The notes under the pieces are model-generated. The model saw nothing but the letters and a program-made list of their open reading frames with translations. It had not been told where the DNA came from and made no database searches. Position numbers and translations under genes: made by a program. Source: JACPYF01 sp947085525 (GTDB taxonomy: Bacteria > Patescibacteriota > Saccharimonadia > Saccharimonadales > Saccharimonadaceae). From it: 64,000 nt of DNA. Of the stretch, positions 32,957-41,212 are shown in pieces. Positions within the stretch are counted from its first letter, which is position 1. Each line of letters begins with the position of its first letter. The DNA lies in contig CAMTWU010000004.1 in NCBI GenBank assembly GCA_947085525.1, forward strand, positions 60,419 to 124,418, written 5' to 3'.

Positions 32957-33908
32957 CAACTGAATCTGCCTGCAATACACTCGTATCGTTAGCGGCCTCG
33001 CGATCACCAGTTTTTATGGGGCAGATAAAGGTTGGTATGGCTATTCTACCTAGCCCAGCATCTAGCAGTTTTGGCGATGCTTTCTCCCTTAGATTCTCTT
33101 CGAACATCACCCGATGTGCTGTAGGTGGGGGAGTTGTCGGTAAGAATGACTCGGCGCTCCCTCGAAAACAGGCTACTTCTGTGCCAGCATTGACCCAATC
33201 TCTCGTTTCCAGATCATAATATTGCAAACCAGAACTTGTCTGAATGCTGTCGATTGTGTAGGCTGACTTATCGTTATGCTGTTTGATTAACAGTGGTACT
33301 CCATCAGTTTCACCAACCGGTCGCATGCCTTCCTTGGCATCAATATGATACATAATGACCCTTGTTAATGTGTGTGCTCTAGTTGACCTTGGAAAGAAAT
33401 GTGTCTGGTATTCATAAGGATCCACACCATTTTCTTCTGCTACCTGACGCAGGTACGGTTTTGCAATACGATCTACAATAAAATTATTAAATAGCCGAGC
33501 TGTGTCTAGAGCCTTCACTACTATTTGCGGCGCGCCCTTCTCTCTAAAGTCATGCACCGCATCTTTATCAGCATGTATGACAGTAGTGGGGTTAATTACT
33601 CCGCCAAATTCTGGGTTGACTCCTCGTATACCTATATCCGTTGCGGAATTACCTGGTACGAATTCTCTGTAACAAGGTTCGCCATTTCTGTCAGTAAAAC
33701 TTATATATTTGTCAGGCTCATTTTCGTCATCTGTAAAAACTGTGATATTTGAATCGCCTCGCTCATATGCCTGATACATCTGTTGGTGGGCTTGCAAAGC
33801 CGTTGCCTCTACAGCCTCACCAAGCGCTACAATCGCAGCTTGTTCCGAGGGCTTGATAGGCATTGGATAAGGTTTGCCCACTTCTAGGTGTTGTTTTAGT
33901 GTATTCAT
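32949..33908 (-). CDS. probable 2-oxoglutarate/Fe(II)-dependent oxygenase-like protein (IPNS-type fold)
   Basis: 319 residues; the family match is made from motifs only. The C-terminal half has the spacing of the isopenicillin-N-synthase/2OG-Fe(II) superfamily: HND (H~211, D~213) as the HxD iron ligands followed by KSAYTI, then SGLQYYDLETRDWVNAGTEV, the distal iron ligand in TAHRV (H~266), and GRIAIPTFICP, where R~288 would bind 2-oxoglutarate (usually RxS, here RIA). The N-terminal half is helical and matches nothing I know. Start: ATG 33908 with a perfect GGAGG site 6 nt upstream, in preference to a GTG 12 nt further up. It is divergent from an HTH-Nudix gene, with an inverted repeat between them. 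Substrate unknown. Confidence 0.6.
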   Translation of the reverse strand: MNTLKQHLEVGKPYPMPIKPSEQAAIVALGEAVEATALQAHQQMYQAYERGDSNITVFTDDENEPDKYISFTDRNGEPCYREFVPGNSATDIGIRGVNPEFGGVINPTTVIHADKDAVHDFREKGAPQIVVKALDTARLFNNFIVDRIAKPYLRQVAEENGVDPYEYQTHFFPRSTRAHTLTRVIMYHIDAKEGMRPVGETDGVPLLIKQHNDKSAYTIDSIQTSSGLQYYDLETRDWVNAGTEVACFRGSAESFLPTTPPPTAHRVMFEENLREKASPKLLDAGLGRIAIPTFICPIKTGDREAANDTSVLQADSVAI

Positions 33909-33962
33909 AATTACCTCCACCCTCAGATTAATCAGTTAGACGCATCCATGCAGTGCAGATAT

Positions 33963-33988
33963 TTTTAGTAAAAAAGTCTTTACTAAAA
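33963..33988. promoter_or_regulatory. inverted repeat, candidate operator between divergent genes
   Basis: Perfect 10-bp arms TTTTAGTAAA (33963-33972) and TTTACTAAAA (33979-33988) with a 6-bp spacer, in the 132-bp gap between the oxygenase-like gene and the HTH-Nudix gene. A second weaker repeat AACAC/GTGTT follows within 30 bp. The position suits control of both promoters, possibly by the adjacent HTH protein. Confidence 0.55.
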
Positions 33989-34040
33989 CACCGTATATAG
34001 TGTTGTATAGTAGTTTGTAGTAACTAAATACAGAGAGAAT

Positions 34041-34721
34041 ATGAGTATTCAAAGGTTCGACCACCACATACAAGCCGACATTTTCGCTAAACTACGGCAC
34101 AATCCACAACTACGCTTCAAAGATTTGAAAAATCCCGAACTAGAATCTAGTCAGTTTATGTACCACCTGCGCGAGCTCATCAAGCTAAAACTAGTCGAAA
34201 AAACAGATGACGGACATTATACTCTTGCACCGAAAGGGCTAGAGCTGGCACAACATTTTTCGTCAGATGTAGTTAATTTGCAAGAAGCACCATTAACCTA
34301 CTCGCTAATATTCCTACGTACAAAAACCAAAAAATGGTTTGTTAGTCATCGCAAAAGACATCCCTTTATCGGAAAGTATGCTTGCATATCAGGTAAAGTT
34401 CACATGCAGGAAACCCTACAGGCTGCTGCAAAGCGAGAATTGAGTGAATTTACCGAAGGAAAAATCAATGTACCGTTGATATATTCGGGTTACACATCTG
34501 TTTTGGTACATCAAAAAAATACTCGCAATCATATCACGGGGCCGGTATGGTTTGCGGACAATCTAGAAGAAATAGAACTTCCTCAAATTAACAGAGGTGA
34601 TATGAGTTGGATAGAATGGGAAAAGATAGACTACGATGAATTTATTCCGGGCTGGCGTGAAATCGTCCAGATGATAGAATCTGGCGAGCCAAATTATCTG
34701 GATCTAGAGTTTACGGTTTAA
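34041..34721 (+). CDS. winged-helix domain fused to a Nudix-like domain
   Basis: 226 residues. The first ~75 look like a winged helix (IQADIFAKLRHNPQLRFKDL, SSQFMYHLRELIKLKLVEKT, GHYTLAPKGLELAQHF). From ~80 a Nudix fold follows: YSLIFLRTKTKKWFVSHRK, then the Nudix box GKVHMQETLQAAAKRELSEF, then WFADNLEEIELP and WIEWEKIDYDEF. The box is imperfect, since the second Glu of the REUxEE core is replaced by Phe, so it may sense rather than hydrolyse a nucleotide. NrtR regulators combine the same domains in the opposite order. The start ATG has a weak AGAGAG site. It probably regulates itself and the divergent oxygenase-like gene; that is inference. Confidence 0.7.
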   Translation: MSIQRFDHHIQADIFAKLRHNPQLRFKDLKNPELESSQFMYHLRELIKLKLVEKTDDGHYTLAPKGLELAQHFSSDVVNLQEAPLTYSLIFLRTKTKKWFVSHRKRHPFIGKYACISGKVHMQETLQAAAKRELSEFTEGKINVPLIYSGYTSVLVHQKNTRNHITGPVWFADNLEEIELPQINRGDMSWIEWEKIDYDEFIPGWREIVQMIESGEPNYLDLEFTV

Positions 34722-35059
34722 ACAAAGCTAGGCACATGATTGCCAAAGGCACCATCACGTAACTTGTACTGTTTTTTGTCAGCTATATTATAAGCTTTAC
34801 GAAGGGATCGGTCGCTAGTTAACGGTTTGTCATTTTGTATGTTCTGCAGCAAGCTAGACAAATTACCTCTCTCGACGTGTGTGTGCAAATCTAAATGTAT
34901 AGGATTGTCAAAACCTCGAACTTGTTGGTAATGATTGATAGCAGTTGGGGTGAATAGGGTAGAGGCCGCACTAACATCTTTGGCATGCAGCACACTGAAA
35001 ATAACTGCGGTTAACACAGTAATTGTTATTAGGTGAGATAGAGATGTGATTGAATGCAT
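34718..35059 (-). CDS. small secreted protein of unknown function
   Basis: 113 residues with an N-terminal hydrophobic signal (LSHLITITVLTAVIFSVLHA) and a plausible cleavage site after VSA in DVSAAS. The mature part of ~80 residues is hydrophilic, has several His (HLDLHTHVERG) and no Cys. No family is recognised. Its stop overlaps the convergent HTH-Nudix gene by 4 bp. The start ATG 35059 lacks an obvious ribosome-binding site. It could be an exported peptide or small wall-associated protein. Confidence 0.55.
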   Translation of the reverse strand: MHSITSLSHLITITVLTAVIFSVLHAKDVSAASTLFTPTAINHYQQVRGFDNPIHLDLHTHVERGNLSSLLQNIQNDKPLTSDRSLRKAYNIADKKQYKLRDGAFGNHVPSFV

Positions 35060-35121
35060 GTTTATTTTGAGTTAGTTTACTCATATATATTAGCATAAAC
35101 TTTATAAATAGTCAATAATAT

Positions 35122-35577
35122 CTAGTTGTTGTGGTAGGGTAGACCGAGGTGGATTGTCTGAGCTCGGTACAATTGTTCAATTAGAATCAGGCGAACTAAC
35201 TGATGTGGAAAGACGAGAGGGGAGAGTGACCACACTAAATCTGCCTTCTCACTCGCCTGTTGACTCACGCCGTATGCGCCACCGATTATGATTACTACGT
35301 TTTTTGATTGCTCCAATGGAGCAATCAGGGTTTTTGACAGAGTAGGCGAGTCGAACATTTTGCCTCGTTCGTCCAGTAAAATCACGAAATCATCAGGTTT
35401 GAGTTTGGCTGATATACGCTCAGATTCATCCTTGATCGCCACATCATTTTTTTGTGAGGAGTTTTGCAGTAGTATCCAGTTGAGATTAAATGGCACACTC
35501 AGGCGCTTTTCATAGCGCTCAATTCCTTCGTTCAGCCAAGATTCATGCTTTTTACCTATTGCGATGATTGTAATCAT
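35122..35577 (-). CDS. rlmH: 23S rRNA (pseudouridine1915-N3)-methyltransferase RlmH
   Basis: Methylates pseudouridine 1915 in helix 69 of 23S rRNA using S-adenosylmethionine. 151 residues (family ~155) of the SPOUT fold. Conserved parts: ITIIAIGKKHESWLNEGIERY at the start, DFVILLDERGK, the SAM knot VVIIIGGAYGVSQ (usually GGPYG) and the C-terminal LSPLVFPHQLVRLILIEQLYRAQTI with the final PYHN. The start overlaps the stop of the HIT gene by 4 bp (ATGA), so the two are translationally coupled. Confidence 0.95.
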   Translation of the reverse strand: MITIIAIGKKHESWLNEGIERYEKRLSVPFNLNWILLQNSSQKNDVAIKDESERISAKLKPDDFVILLDERGKMFDSPTLSKTLIAPLEQSKNVVIIIGGAYGVSQQASEKADLVWSLSPLVFPHQLVRLILIEQLYRAQTIHLGLPYHNN

Positions 35578-35963
35578 TGTAATTTCGCAGCGATTATAGC
35601 TAGAGCTTCGTGATCTGGTTCGGCCTCGAGATCTTGGTGTTTTTTAATATCATTACCATGTATCAGGGGTATCAAATGTATATGTGCATGCGGCACGCCG
35701 AAGCCTTCGACAATGACGCCTACCCTTTTTGGTTCTAGCGTCTGTTGTATATGGCCAGCTAACTGTTTAGCGACGTCCCAGATATGATGATATTCGGCCT
35801 CGTCGAGATCCCACAAATGATCAACCTGTTTCTTTGGTACTAACAGAGTGTGACCGGGGTTAATTGGGTGAATGTCTAGGAATGCGTACACTTGGTCGTC
35901 TTCGTAAATTTTGTGGGATGGTATCTCACCTTTAATGATCTTTGAAAAAACTGATTCTTGCAT
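35574..35963 (-). CDS. HIT family hydrolase
   Basis: 129-residue histidine-triad protein of the HINT/Hit branch, which hydrolyses nucleoside phosphoramidates or related dinucleotides. Seen: FSKIIKGEIPSHKIYEDD at the start, AFLDIHPINPGHTLLVPK, and the catalytic triad HAHIHLIPL near residue 98. A TATAAT box lies 7 nt before the ATG, a leaderless arrangement; rlmH follows with a 4-bp overlap. The precise substrate cannot be read from the sequence. Confidence 0.92.
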   Translation of the reverse strand: MQESVFSKIIKGEIPSHKIYEDDQVYAFLDIHPINPGHTLLVPKKQVDHLWDLDEAEYHHIWDVAKQLAGHIQQTLEPKRVGVIVEGFGVPHAHIHLIPLIHGNDIKKHQDLEAEPDHEALAIIAAKLQ

Positions 35964-35970
35964 ATTTTAG

Positions 35971-35976
35971 ATTATA
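35971..35976 (-). promoter_or_regulatory. -10 box of leaderless HIT-rlmH promoter
   Basis: TATAAT on the minus strand, 7 nt from ATG 35963, no Shine-Dalgarno sequence. Confidence 0.6.
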
Positions 35977-36006
35977 ACACCTGTCGTGGTAGAATTATTT
36001 GTACAC

Positions 36007-36135
<129 letters not shown>

Positions 36136-36212
36136 GCATCGTGATTTGCTAACCCACGGGTGATGACGAAGTCAACGCGGCCGTGGAGTTCGGCGTAGTT
36201 CAAAGCAACATG

Positions 36213-36608
36213 TTAGGGTTTAATTTGGCGCTTTATACCCTCGTCTTTAATTATGGATTTATCGGTAGCTTGAGGACTCATACTGTGATAATTTAGGTTT
36301 TTCATTATCCACAAGCTGCCGAATACTAAGATTACCACAACTAACACTGCGAACAGGAAAACGAGCAAATTCCAGCGGGGCTTAGATTCACGACCAAGGT
36401 GCAAAAAGAATACAAGCTGTACGAACAGCTGGACAATCGCAAAACACGCCAACATTAGATAAAGTCCCCAGCCTGTCAGTACATCATTCACCACCAGTGT
36501 ATAGGGAATAATCGTAAACACTATCGACAGCACATATCCGGTTATGTATGAACCTGATGATCCTTGACTCGTGTCCTGCTCTCTGACTACATCATTAATG
36601 TCCGGCAT
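36213..36608 (-). CDS. cyoD: cytochrome bo3 quinol oxidase subunit IV
   Basis: Small accessory subunit of the haem-copper quinol oxidase. 131 residues with three membrane helices (SYITGYVLSIVFTIIPYTLVV; GWGLYLMLACFAIVQLFVQLVFFLHLG; WNLLVFLFAVLVVVILVFGSLWIM) as in CyoD/COX4-pro. The N-terminus (REQDTSQGSSGSY) matches the family; the C-terminal tail is longer than in E. coli (109 aa). Last gene of the cyo operon, 1 bp after cyoC. Confidence 0.93.
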   Translation of the reverse strand: MPDINDVVREQDTSQGSSGSYITGYVLSIVFTIIPYTLVVNDVLTGWGLYLMLACFAIVQLFVQLVFFLHLGRESKPRWNLLVFLFAVLVVVILVFGSLWIMKNLNYHSMSPQATDKSIIKDEGIKRQIKP

Positions 36609-36609
36609 A

Positions 36610-37179
36610 TTAAGCCTTTCCCATCATGTAAACAATAGTAAAGATGAAAATCCAAATAATGTCTAGGAAATGCCAGAAGAGACTTAGCATGGTTAACCGC
36701 TTGATGGCGATAGCGGTGAGGCCACGGCGCATGATGTAAACCACGAGAACACCTATCCACAGTAACCCAGCTGTGATGTGTAGTCCGTGGGTACCGACTA
36801 GCGTAAAGAAAGCTGACAAGAAACCAGACCGACGCCAGCTATTTCCCTCAGAAATTAACTGACTAAACTCGGCTAATTCAATCCCTAAAAACCCCAGTCC
36901 CAACAAGAAGGTTATGACAAGCCAGCGTAGTACTTTTTGTTTGTCACTACGTTGCGCCGCCAGCACTGCCATACCGCAAGTAAAGCTACTGGTCAACAGC
37001 AGTAATGTAGCAATCAAAATGAGGGGTATATTAAACAATTCCGCACCGCCAGGTCCACCAAAAGTATTGTTCCGAAGTACCGCATAGGTTGCAAACAGAC
37101 TGGCAAACAAAACACAATCGGTCATCAAGTATATCCAGAAACCAGTGGTTACTTTTGTTTCAGTATGTAATTTACTCAT
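36610..37179 (-). CDS. cyoC: cytochrome bo3 quinol oxidase subunit III
   Basis: 189 residues with five membrane helices, the quinol-oxidase form of subunit III (E. coli 204 aa). Seen: FWIYLMTDCVLFASLFATYAVL, SSFTCGMAVLAAQRSD, LGIELAEFSQLISEGNSWRRSGFLSAF (family has xLExxEFxxLIxEG), THGLHITAGLLWIGVLVV and a last helix FWHFLDIIWIFIFTIVYMMG. Its start overlaps the end of cyoB by 4 bp. Confidence 0.95.
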   Translation of the reverse strand: MSKLHTETKVTTGFWIYLMTDCVLFASLFATYAVLRNNTFGGPGGAELFNIPLILIATLLLLTSSFTCGMAVLAAQRSDKQKVLRWLVITFLLGLGFLGIELAEFSQLISEGNSWRRSGFLSAFFTLVGTHGLHITAGLLWIGVLVVYIMRRGLTAIAIKRLTMLSLFWHFLDIIWIFIFTIVYMMGKA

Positions 37180-39152
37180 GTACTCAGTACCTTCTTGTTA
37201 GTTGCCCTGGCTTCTAGCTTTTCTATCTCGGCAGCCGTAATAACATACTCAGTCTCATCGTTTAGTGAGCGTAGTACCAAGCAAGCAATGATACCAACTA
37301 ATCCAACGATTGCTAACCACCAAATATGCCAAATAACCGCAAATCCACCGACAAAGGCAAAACCAGCAATCACAATACCCATACCAGTGTTTTTAGGCAT
37401 ACGGATATCAACAAAGTGGGGTCTGGGTATTTCATCTGATGGTAGTTGTTTCGTCTCCCAGAACGGATCACGACTATGGACTGTGGGTATAACTGCAAAG
37501 TTATATGACGGAGCTGGCGAGCTGGTTGACCATTCCAGAGTCCGACCATTCCAGGGATCGCCAGTGTGGTCTAGATTGGCTTTGCGCTGCTTGATACTGA
37601 CTATAATCTGGAGTATTTGCAGTCCAACTCCAGCCAGAATTACCATCACACCGACTGCCGCAACGATAAACAGCCCCTGCCAGCCTAGTGAGGCGTCATA
37701 GCTGTCTAGTCGCCGCGTCGCCCCCATCAAGCCTAAGATATAGAGTGGTACAAAGGCCAGCAAGAACCCGACCAGCCAACACCAGAAGGCATACTTGCCC
37801 AAGCGTTCATTGAGCTTAAAGCCGAATATCTTTGGGAACCAATAGGTTAGTCCGGCAAAGTAGCCAAATAAAACGCCTCCAATAATCATGGTGTGAAAGT
37901 GAGCTACTAGGAATAAACTGTTGTGTATCTGGAAGTTTATAGCCGGCACTGATAATAAAATACCGGCTACGCCACCGACAGTAAATGTCACTACAAAGCC
38001 AAGAAACCACATCATAGGGGTGGTGAGTTCAATCCGTCCTCGATACATTGTAAACAGCCAGTTAAATACCTTGACGCCAGTTGGAATCGCGATAACCATC
38101 GTCATAATGCCAAAGAACGCGTTAACATTGGCACCCGCTCCCATGGTAAAGAAATGATGCAACCATACAGTAAATGACAAAAAGGTAATGGCCGCCAGCG
38201 CAACAACCATAGACCTGTAACCAAACAGCCGTTTGCGTGAAAACGTAGCCACTATCTCAGAGAACACACCAAAGGCCGGTAGGATCAGAATATAGACTTC
38301 TGGGTGTCCCCATGCCCATATAAGATTGACATACATCATAGGGTTGCCTCCAAAATCCGAGGTAAAGAAATGCATGCCCATTGTTCTGTCCAACGCCAAC
38401 ATACCGAGAGTGGCAGTCAAAATCGGGAAAGCGAAGGCGACAAGGAACATACTACCTAGCACACTGTGTACAAAGATAGGCATTTTCATCAGACTCATGC
38501 CGGGTGCACGCATTTTGAGAATTGTTGTTATAAAATTAATACCCGATAGCAAACTACCGACACCAGCAATTTGCAAACTCCATATCCAGTAGTCAACGCC
38601 TACCCCCGGACTGTACTGAATACCAGAAAGCGGTGGGTAAGCCAGCCAGCCAGCGGCTGAAAATTCTCCAATCACCAAAGATAGATTAATCAACATCATA
38701 CCAGCCGTAAACAGCCAAAAACTAACGGAATTTAGAAATGGGAAAGCCACATCGCGGGCTCCGATTTGTAGTGGCAAAATAAGATTGATTAACCCGAACA
38801 TCAACGCCATAGCCACAAAGAATATCATAATCGTACCATGGGCTGAAAAAACCTGCTGGAAAGTATCGGTTGACAGCACACCTGCTGCATCGCCAACACT
38901 CGTTGCCTGTTGCAGGCGAAGCATGAGAGCATCCATGACACCACGAAAACCCATCAGCGCTGCCACAATGATGTACATGACACCGATCTTTTTTGGATCG
39001 AGAGAGGTCAACCATTCCTGCCATAACCACTTCCAACGCTTGGTATAGGTTAAAAACAAGATAACACCAACCCCTCCGAGTAGCATACCAATTACCCCTC
39101 CAATGGTAATTGGGTCGCTAGGCAAAGCGTCAAGTGTTAATCTGCCTAACAC
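37176..39152 (-). CDS. cyoB: cytochrome bo3 quinol oxidase subunit I (haem-copper catalytic subunit)
   Basis: Catalytic, proton-pumping subunit that reduces O2 to water. 658 residues (E. coli 663). Metal ligands are intact: SAHGTIMIFF (low-spin haem His), WAWGHPEVYILILP (CuB His and the His-Tyr pair), VWLHHFFTMG (two CuB His) and FLVAHFHTMIIGG (haem o3 and low-spin haem His). The N-terminal helix before the core and the C-terminal pair of helices are as in CyoB. The Glu of the D-channel end (PEVYILILPAFG) is present. The electron donor would be quinol, as the partner subunit II lacks CuA. Confidence 0.97.
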   Translation of the reverse strand: MLGRLTLDALPSDPITIGGVIGMLLGGVGVILFLTYTKRWKWLWQEWLTSLDPKKIGVMYIIVAALMGFRGVMDALMLRLQQATSVGDAAGVLSTDTFQQVFSAHGTIMIFFVAMALMFGLINLILPLQIGARDVAFPFLNSVSFWLFTAGMMLINLSLVIGEFSAAGWLAYPPLSGIQYSPGVGVDYWIWSLQIAGVGSLLSGINFITTILKMRAPGMSLMKMPIFVHSVLGSMFLVAFAFPILTATLGMLALDRTMGMHFFTSDFGGNPMMYVNLIWAWGHPEVYILILPAFGVFSEIVATFSRKRLFGYRSMVVALAAITFLSFTVWLHHFFTMGAGANVNAFFGIMTMVIAIPTGVKVFNWLFTMYRGRIELTTPMMWFLGFVVTFTVGGVAGILLSVPAINFQIHNSLFLVAHFHTMIIGGVLFGYFAGLTYWFPKIFGFKLNERLGKYAFWCWLVGFLLAFVPLYILGLMGATRRLDSYDASLGWQGLFIVAAVGVMVILAGVGLQILQIIVSIKQRKANLDHTGDPWNGRTLEWSTSSPAPSYNFAVIPTVHSRDPFWETKQLPSDEIPRPHFVDIRMPKNTGMGIVIAGFAFVGGFAVIWHIWWLAIVGLVGIIACLVLRSLNDETEYVITAAEIEKLEARATNKKVLST

Positions 39153-39161
39153 GAACAGTTC

Positions 39162-40115
39162 CTAATTGCGTGGTGCATTGTGCTGCATTCCTTCCATTCC
39201 TTGCATTTGTGGTGCTGGCGACTCCGGAGCTCTTGGCGTCGCCTCCATAGCTGGTTCCATATACTTCATCATAATCATACCAAACAAACCGCTTTGACTC
39301 ACATAAGTAGCAGGTGGATTATCTTTGCTCGGCTCGGCGAGTTTGGCATAACTAGTCATATTCAAAGTATTGGGTGATCGCTTGAGGGATTGAATCCAAC
39401 TGTCAAAATCGGCTTGCGAGCTGGCCCGAGCTATAAACTTCATACCGGCAAAGCCCGCTCCACTAAAATTTGCCGATGAACCTCTGTAATCGCCTGATTC
39501 GCTGGCCATCAAGTGCAATTTTGTCTTCATGCCATTCATGGCATAAATTTGGCCACCAAGCTGCGGAATCCAGAACGAGTTCATTGGCGCATCAGCAGTT
39601 ATTTCAAAGTTAACTGGCGTGTCTTCAGGAAATTGCAGGTAATTTACTGAAGCGACATTGTATTGTGGATAGATGAACAGCCACTTCCACTGCAGAGCGA
39701 CTACTTGTACTGTCACTGGCTTCTTGTCGGATACTAGGGCCTTGCGTGGATCGAGCGCGTGGGAGCTATTCCATGTTACAACTCCGAGAATAATGATCAG
39801 CACAATTGGTACACCCCACCATACAGCCTCAATCTTATTACTGTGATCCCAGTCTGGTGAGTATTTAGCCTTCACGTTACTAGCTCGATACTTCCAAACG
39901 ATAAAAAATGTCAGGGCAAACACTGGAATAACGATAACTAAGCTAAGGAGCGTTGCGAAGATTAGAAGGTTACGCTGCTCGAACGCAATAATCCCTTTTG
40001 GGTCGAGCAACTCAAAGCTACTGCCTTGCATAGAAATAACTAATAAAAACACCAGCTCTATGACGATGATAGATATTAAAGTAGTCATTATTAATTTGTA
40101 TTTTTTACTCATCAT
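39162..40115 (-). CDS. cyoA: cytochrome bo3 quinol oxidase subunit II
   Basis: 317 residues: two N-terminal membrane helices (LIMTTLISIIVIELVFLLVIS; LLIFATLLSLVIVIPVFALTFFIVW) and a cupredoxin domain facing outside (VVALQWKWLFIYPQYNVASVNYLQFP; MNSFWIPQLGGQIYAM; GMKFIARA). CuA ligands are absent, as in quinol oxidases. Unlike E. coli CyoA there is no lipobox Cys. The C-terminal tail is Pro/Met-rich (ESPAPQMQGMEGMQHNAP), possibly copper-binding. First gene of cyoABCD. A TATAAT box ends 8 nt before ATG 40115 (a second ATG follows directly), so the mRNA is leaderless. No haem-O synthase (cyoE) is in the window. Confidence 0.95.
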   Translation of the reverse strand: MMSKKYKLIMTTLISIIVIELVFLLVISMQGSSFELLDPKGIIAFEQRNLLIFATLLSLVIVIPVFALTFFIVWKYRASNVKAKYSPDWDHSNKIEAVWWGVPIVLIIILGVVTWNSSHALDPRKALVSDKKPVTVQVVALQWKWLFIYPQYNVASVNYLQFPEDTPVNFEITADAPMNSFWIPQLGGQIYAMNGMKTKLHLMASESGDYRGSSANFSGAGFAGMKFIARASSQADFDSWIQSLKRSPNTLNMTSYAKLAEPSKDNPPATYVSQSGLFGMIMMKYMEPAMEATPRAPESPAPQMQGMEGMQHNAPRN

Positions 40116-40123
40116 TATGCTTA

Positions 40124-40129
40124 ATTATA
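40124..40129 (-). promoter_or_regulatory. -10 box of leaderless cyo operon promoter
   Basis: TATAAT on the minus strand, 8 nt from ATG 40115, without a ribosome-binding site. Confidence 0.6.
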
Positions 40130-40157
40130 CAACTATAAGAGCCTAGAGCTTAATGTT

Positions 40158-40186
40158 TTGGGCAAGGTTGTCATATTTGCTATGCT
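40158..40186 (+). promoter_or_regulatory. candidate promoter for the 40250 gene cluster
   Basis: TTGGGC, 17-bp spacer, TATGCT, with TGC before the -10 box (extended -10 style). The predicted leader to ATG 40250 is ~58 nt, longer than for most genes here. Confidence 0.4.
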
Positions 40187-40249
40187 AGTCTTGTAAGAGG
40201 CAGCTTCTAAACCAACATAATCACAAAAATAATCAGAAAGGGGTACGTA

Positions 40250-40534
40250 ATGAGTCACGAACGAATTCCAAATAATTTTAGGAGGCTGAATAAAAAGAAG
40301 CTTGTGGTAGCGAGTATATTTATAATCGTCATAGTACTAGTGGTTCTGCTACTCGTCGTCGCTGTCATTGCTGCAGTTATCAACGCTGTGTCTGGTCAAG
40401 TTGACAGCGGCCTTGGCAAATCAATCTCAGACATAATCCCAAATATCTGGAACGGCGCACTAGAGTTTATCCAAGCCCTATGGAAGCAAGTTCTCGCGAA
40501 TCCTCTACAATTCCTGACGGGCGGGGGTAGCTAA
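40250..40534 (+). CDS. small hypothetical membrane protein, 94 aa
   Basis: Unrecognised protein with a basic N-terminus (RIPNNFRRLNKKK), one long hydrophobic helix (LVVASIFIIVIVLVVLLLVVAVIAA) and an amphipathic C-terminal half with two Trp (IWNGALEFIQALWKQVL). An AAAGGGG site precedes ATG 40250. The MscS gene begins 4 bp after its stop, so the two are probably co-expressed and may act together in the membrane. Confidence 0.65.
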   Translation: MSHERIPNNFRRLNKKKLVVASIFIIVIVLVVLLLVVAVIAAVINAVSGQVDSGLGKSISDIIPNIWNGALEFIQALWKQVLANPLQFLTGGGS

Positions 40535-40538
40535 TACT

Positions 40539-41195
40539 GTGAAAACGACGGAAATCAGATCGCAATCTTTTCATACTCATGCGTTGCTATGGCGCCAGAT
40601 TTACTTAAGGCTGTCACCAAGTATAATAGTGGCTATTGTTGGCATCGTTATTGCCTCCAACAACGGCTCCATCATGCAGGGGAGTATTGACTCAAGACTA
40701 TTCTCGCTATTTGGAGTAATACTATTTGCCAGTTTCGCCACGATATTTTTAGTCAGTGCAACCAAAGCCCTTCGGCACATACTTGCTGATTCCCGTTTAA
40801 AAATCGGTCACGTCAGTGTTCTGTTATTCGTTGTACGGATTATCGGGTATGCAATTATAGTCTTGGCAACCCTGAGCTTACTTGGCGTTCCAGTCGGAAG
40901 CTTGATTGTGGGTGGTGCCGCACTTGGCATCATCTTGGGCGTAGCTGCCCAGCAGGCATTGTCGAATATTTTTGCCAGCTTTGTCCTTATTATTGCGCGT
41001 CCCTTCGCAACCGGGGACTACGTGACGATAAATGCTGGTGGATTCGGCAGGGAATATTCCGGCGAGATCAAAGATGTGGGGCTTACTCATACACAGCTCA
41101 AGGAAAAGGATGGCGTCACGGTGCTCTTACCAAATTCAGCGTTGCTTCAGTGGGCGACAATTTCCCCGCAAAAAAATAAAAGTAAACAGACATAA
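40539..41195 (+). CDS. MscS family small-conductance mechanosensitive channel
   Basis: 218 residues from a GTG start. Three to four N-terminal helices are followed by the pore helix VPVGSLIVGGAALGIILGVAAQQALSN and the beta domain FASFVLIIARPFATGDYVTI, EIKDVGLTHTQLKEKDGVTVLLPNSALL, all typical of MscS. It stops soon after the beta domain (QWATISPQK), so the large cytoplasmic vestibule of E. coli MscS (286 aa) is mostly missing. Part of the 40.2-44.3 kb cluster with metal transporters. Confidence 0.88.
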   Translation: MKTTEIRSQSFHTHALLWRQIYLRLSPSIIVAIVGIVIASNNGSIMQGSIDSRLFSLFGVILFASFATIFLVSATKALRHILADSRLKIGHVSVLLFVVRIIGYAIIVLATLSLLGVPVGSLIVGGAALGIILGVAAQQALSNIFASFVLIIARPFATGDYVTINAGGFGREYSGEIKDVGLTHTQLKEKDGVTVLLPNSALLQWATISPQKNKSKQT

Positions 41196-41212
41196 GAACG
41201 AGGTTATTGCAT

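Noticed and set aside
38722..39048. Plus- and minus-strand alternative frames within cyoB
   Set aside because: They are shadows of the strongly conserved oxidase subunit I frame.
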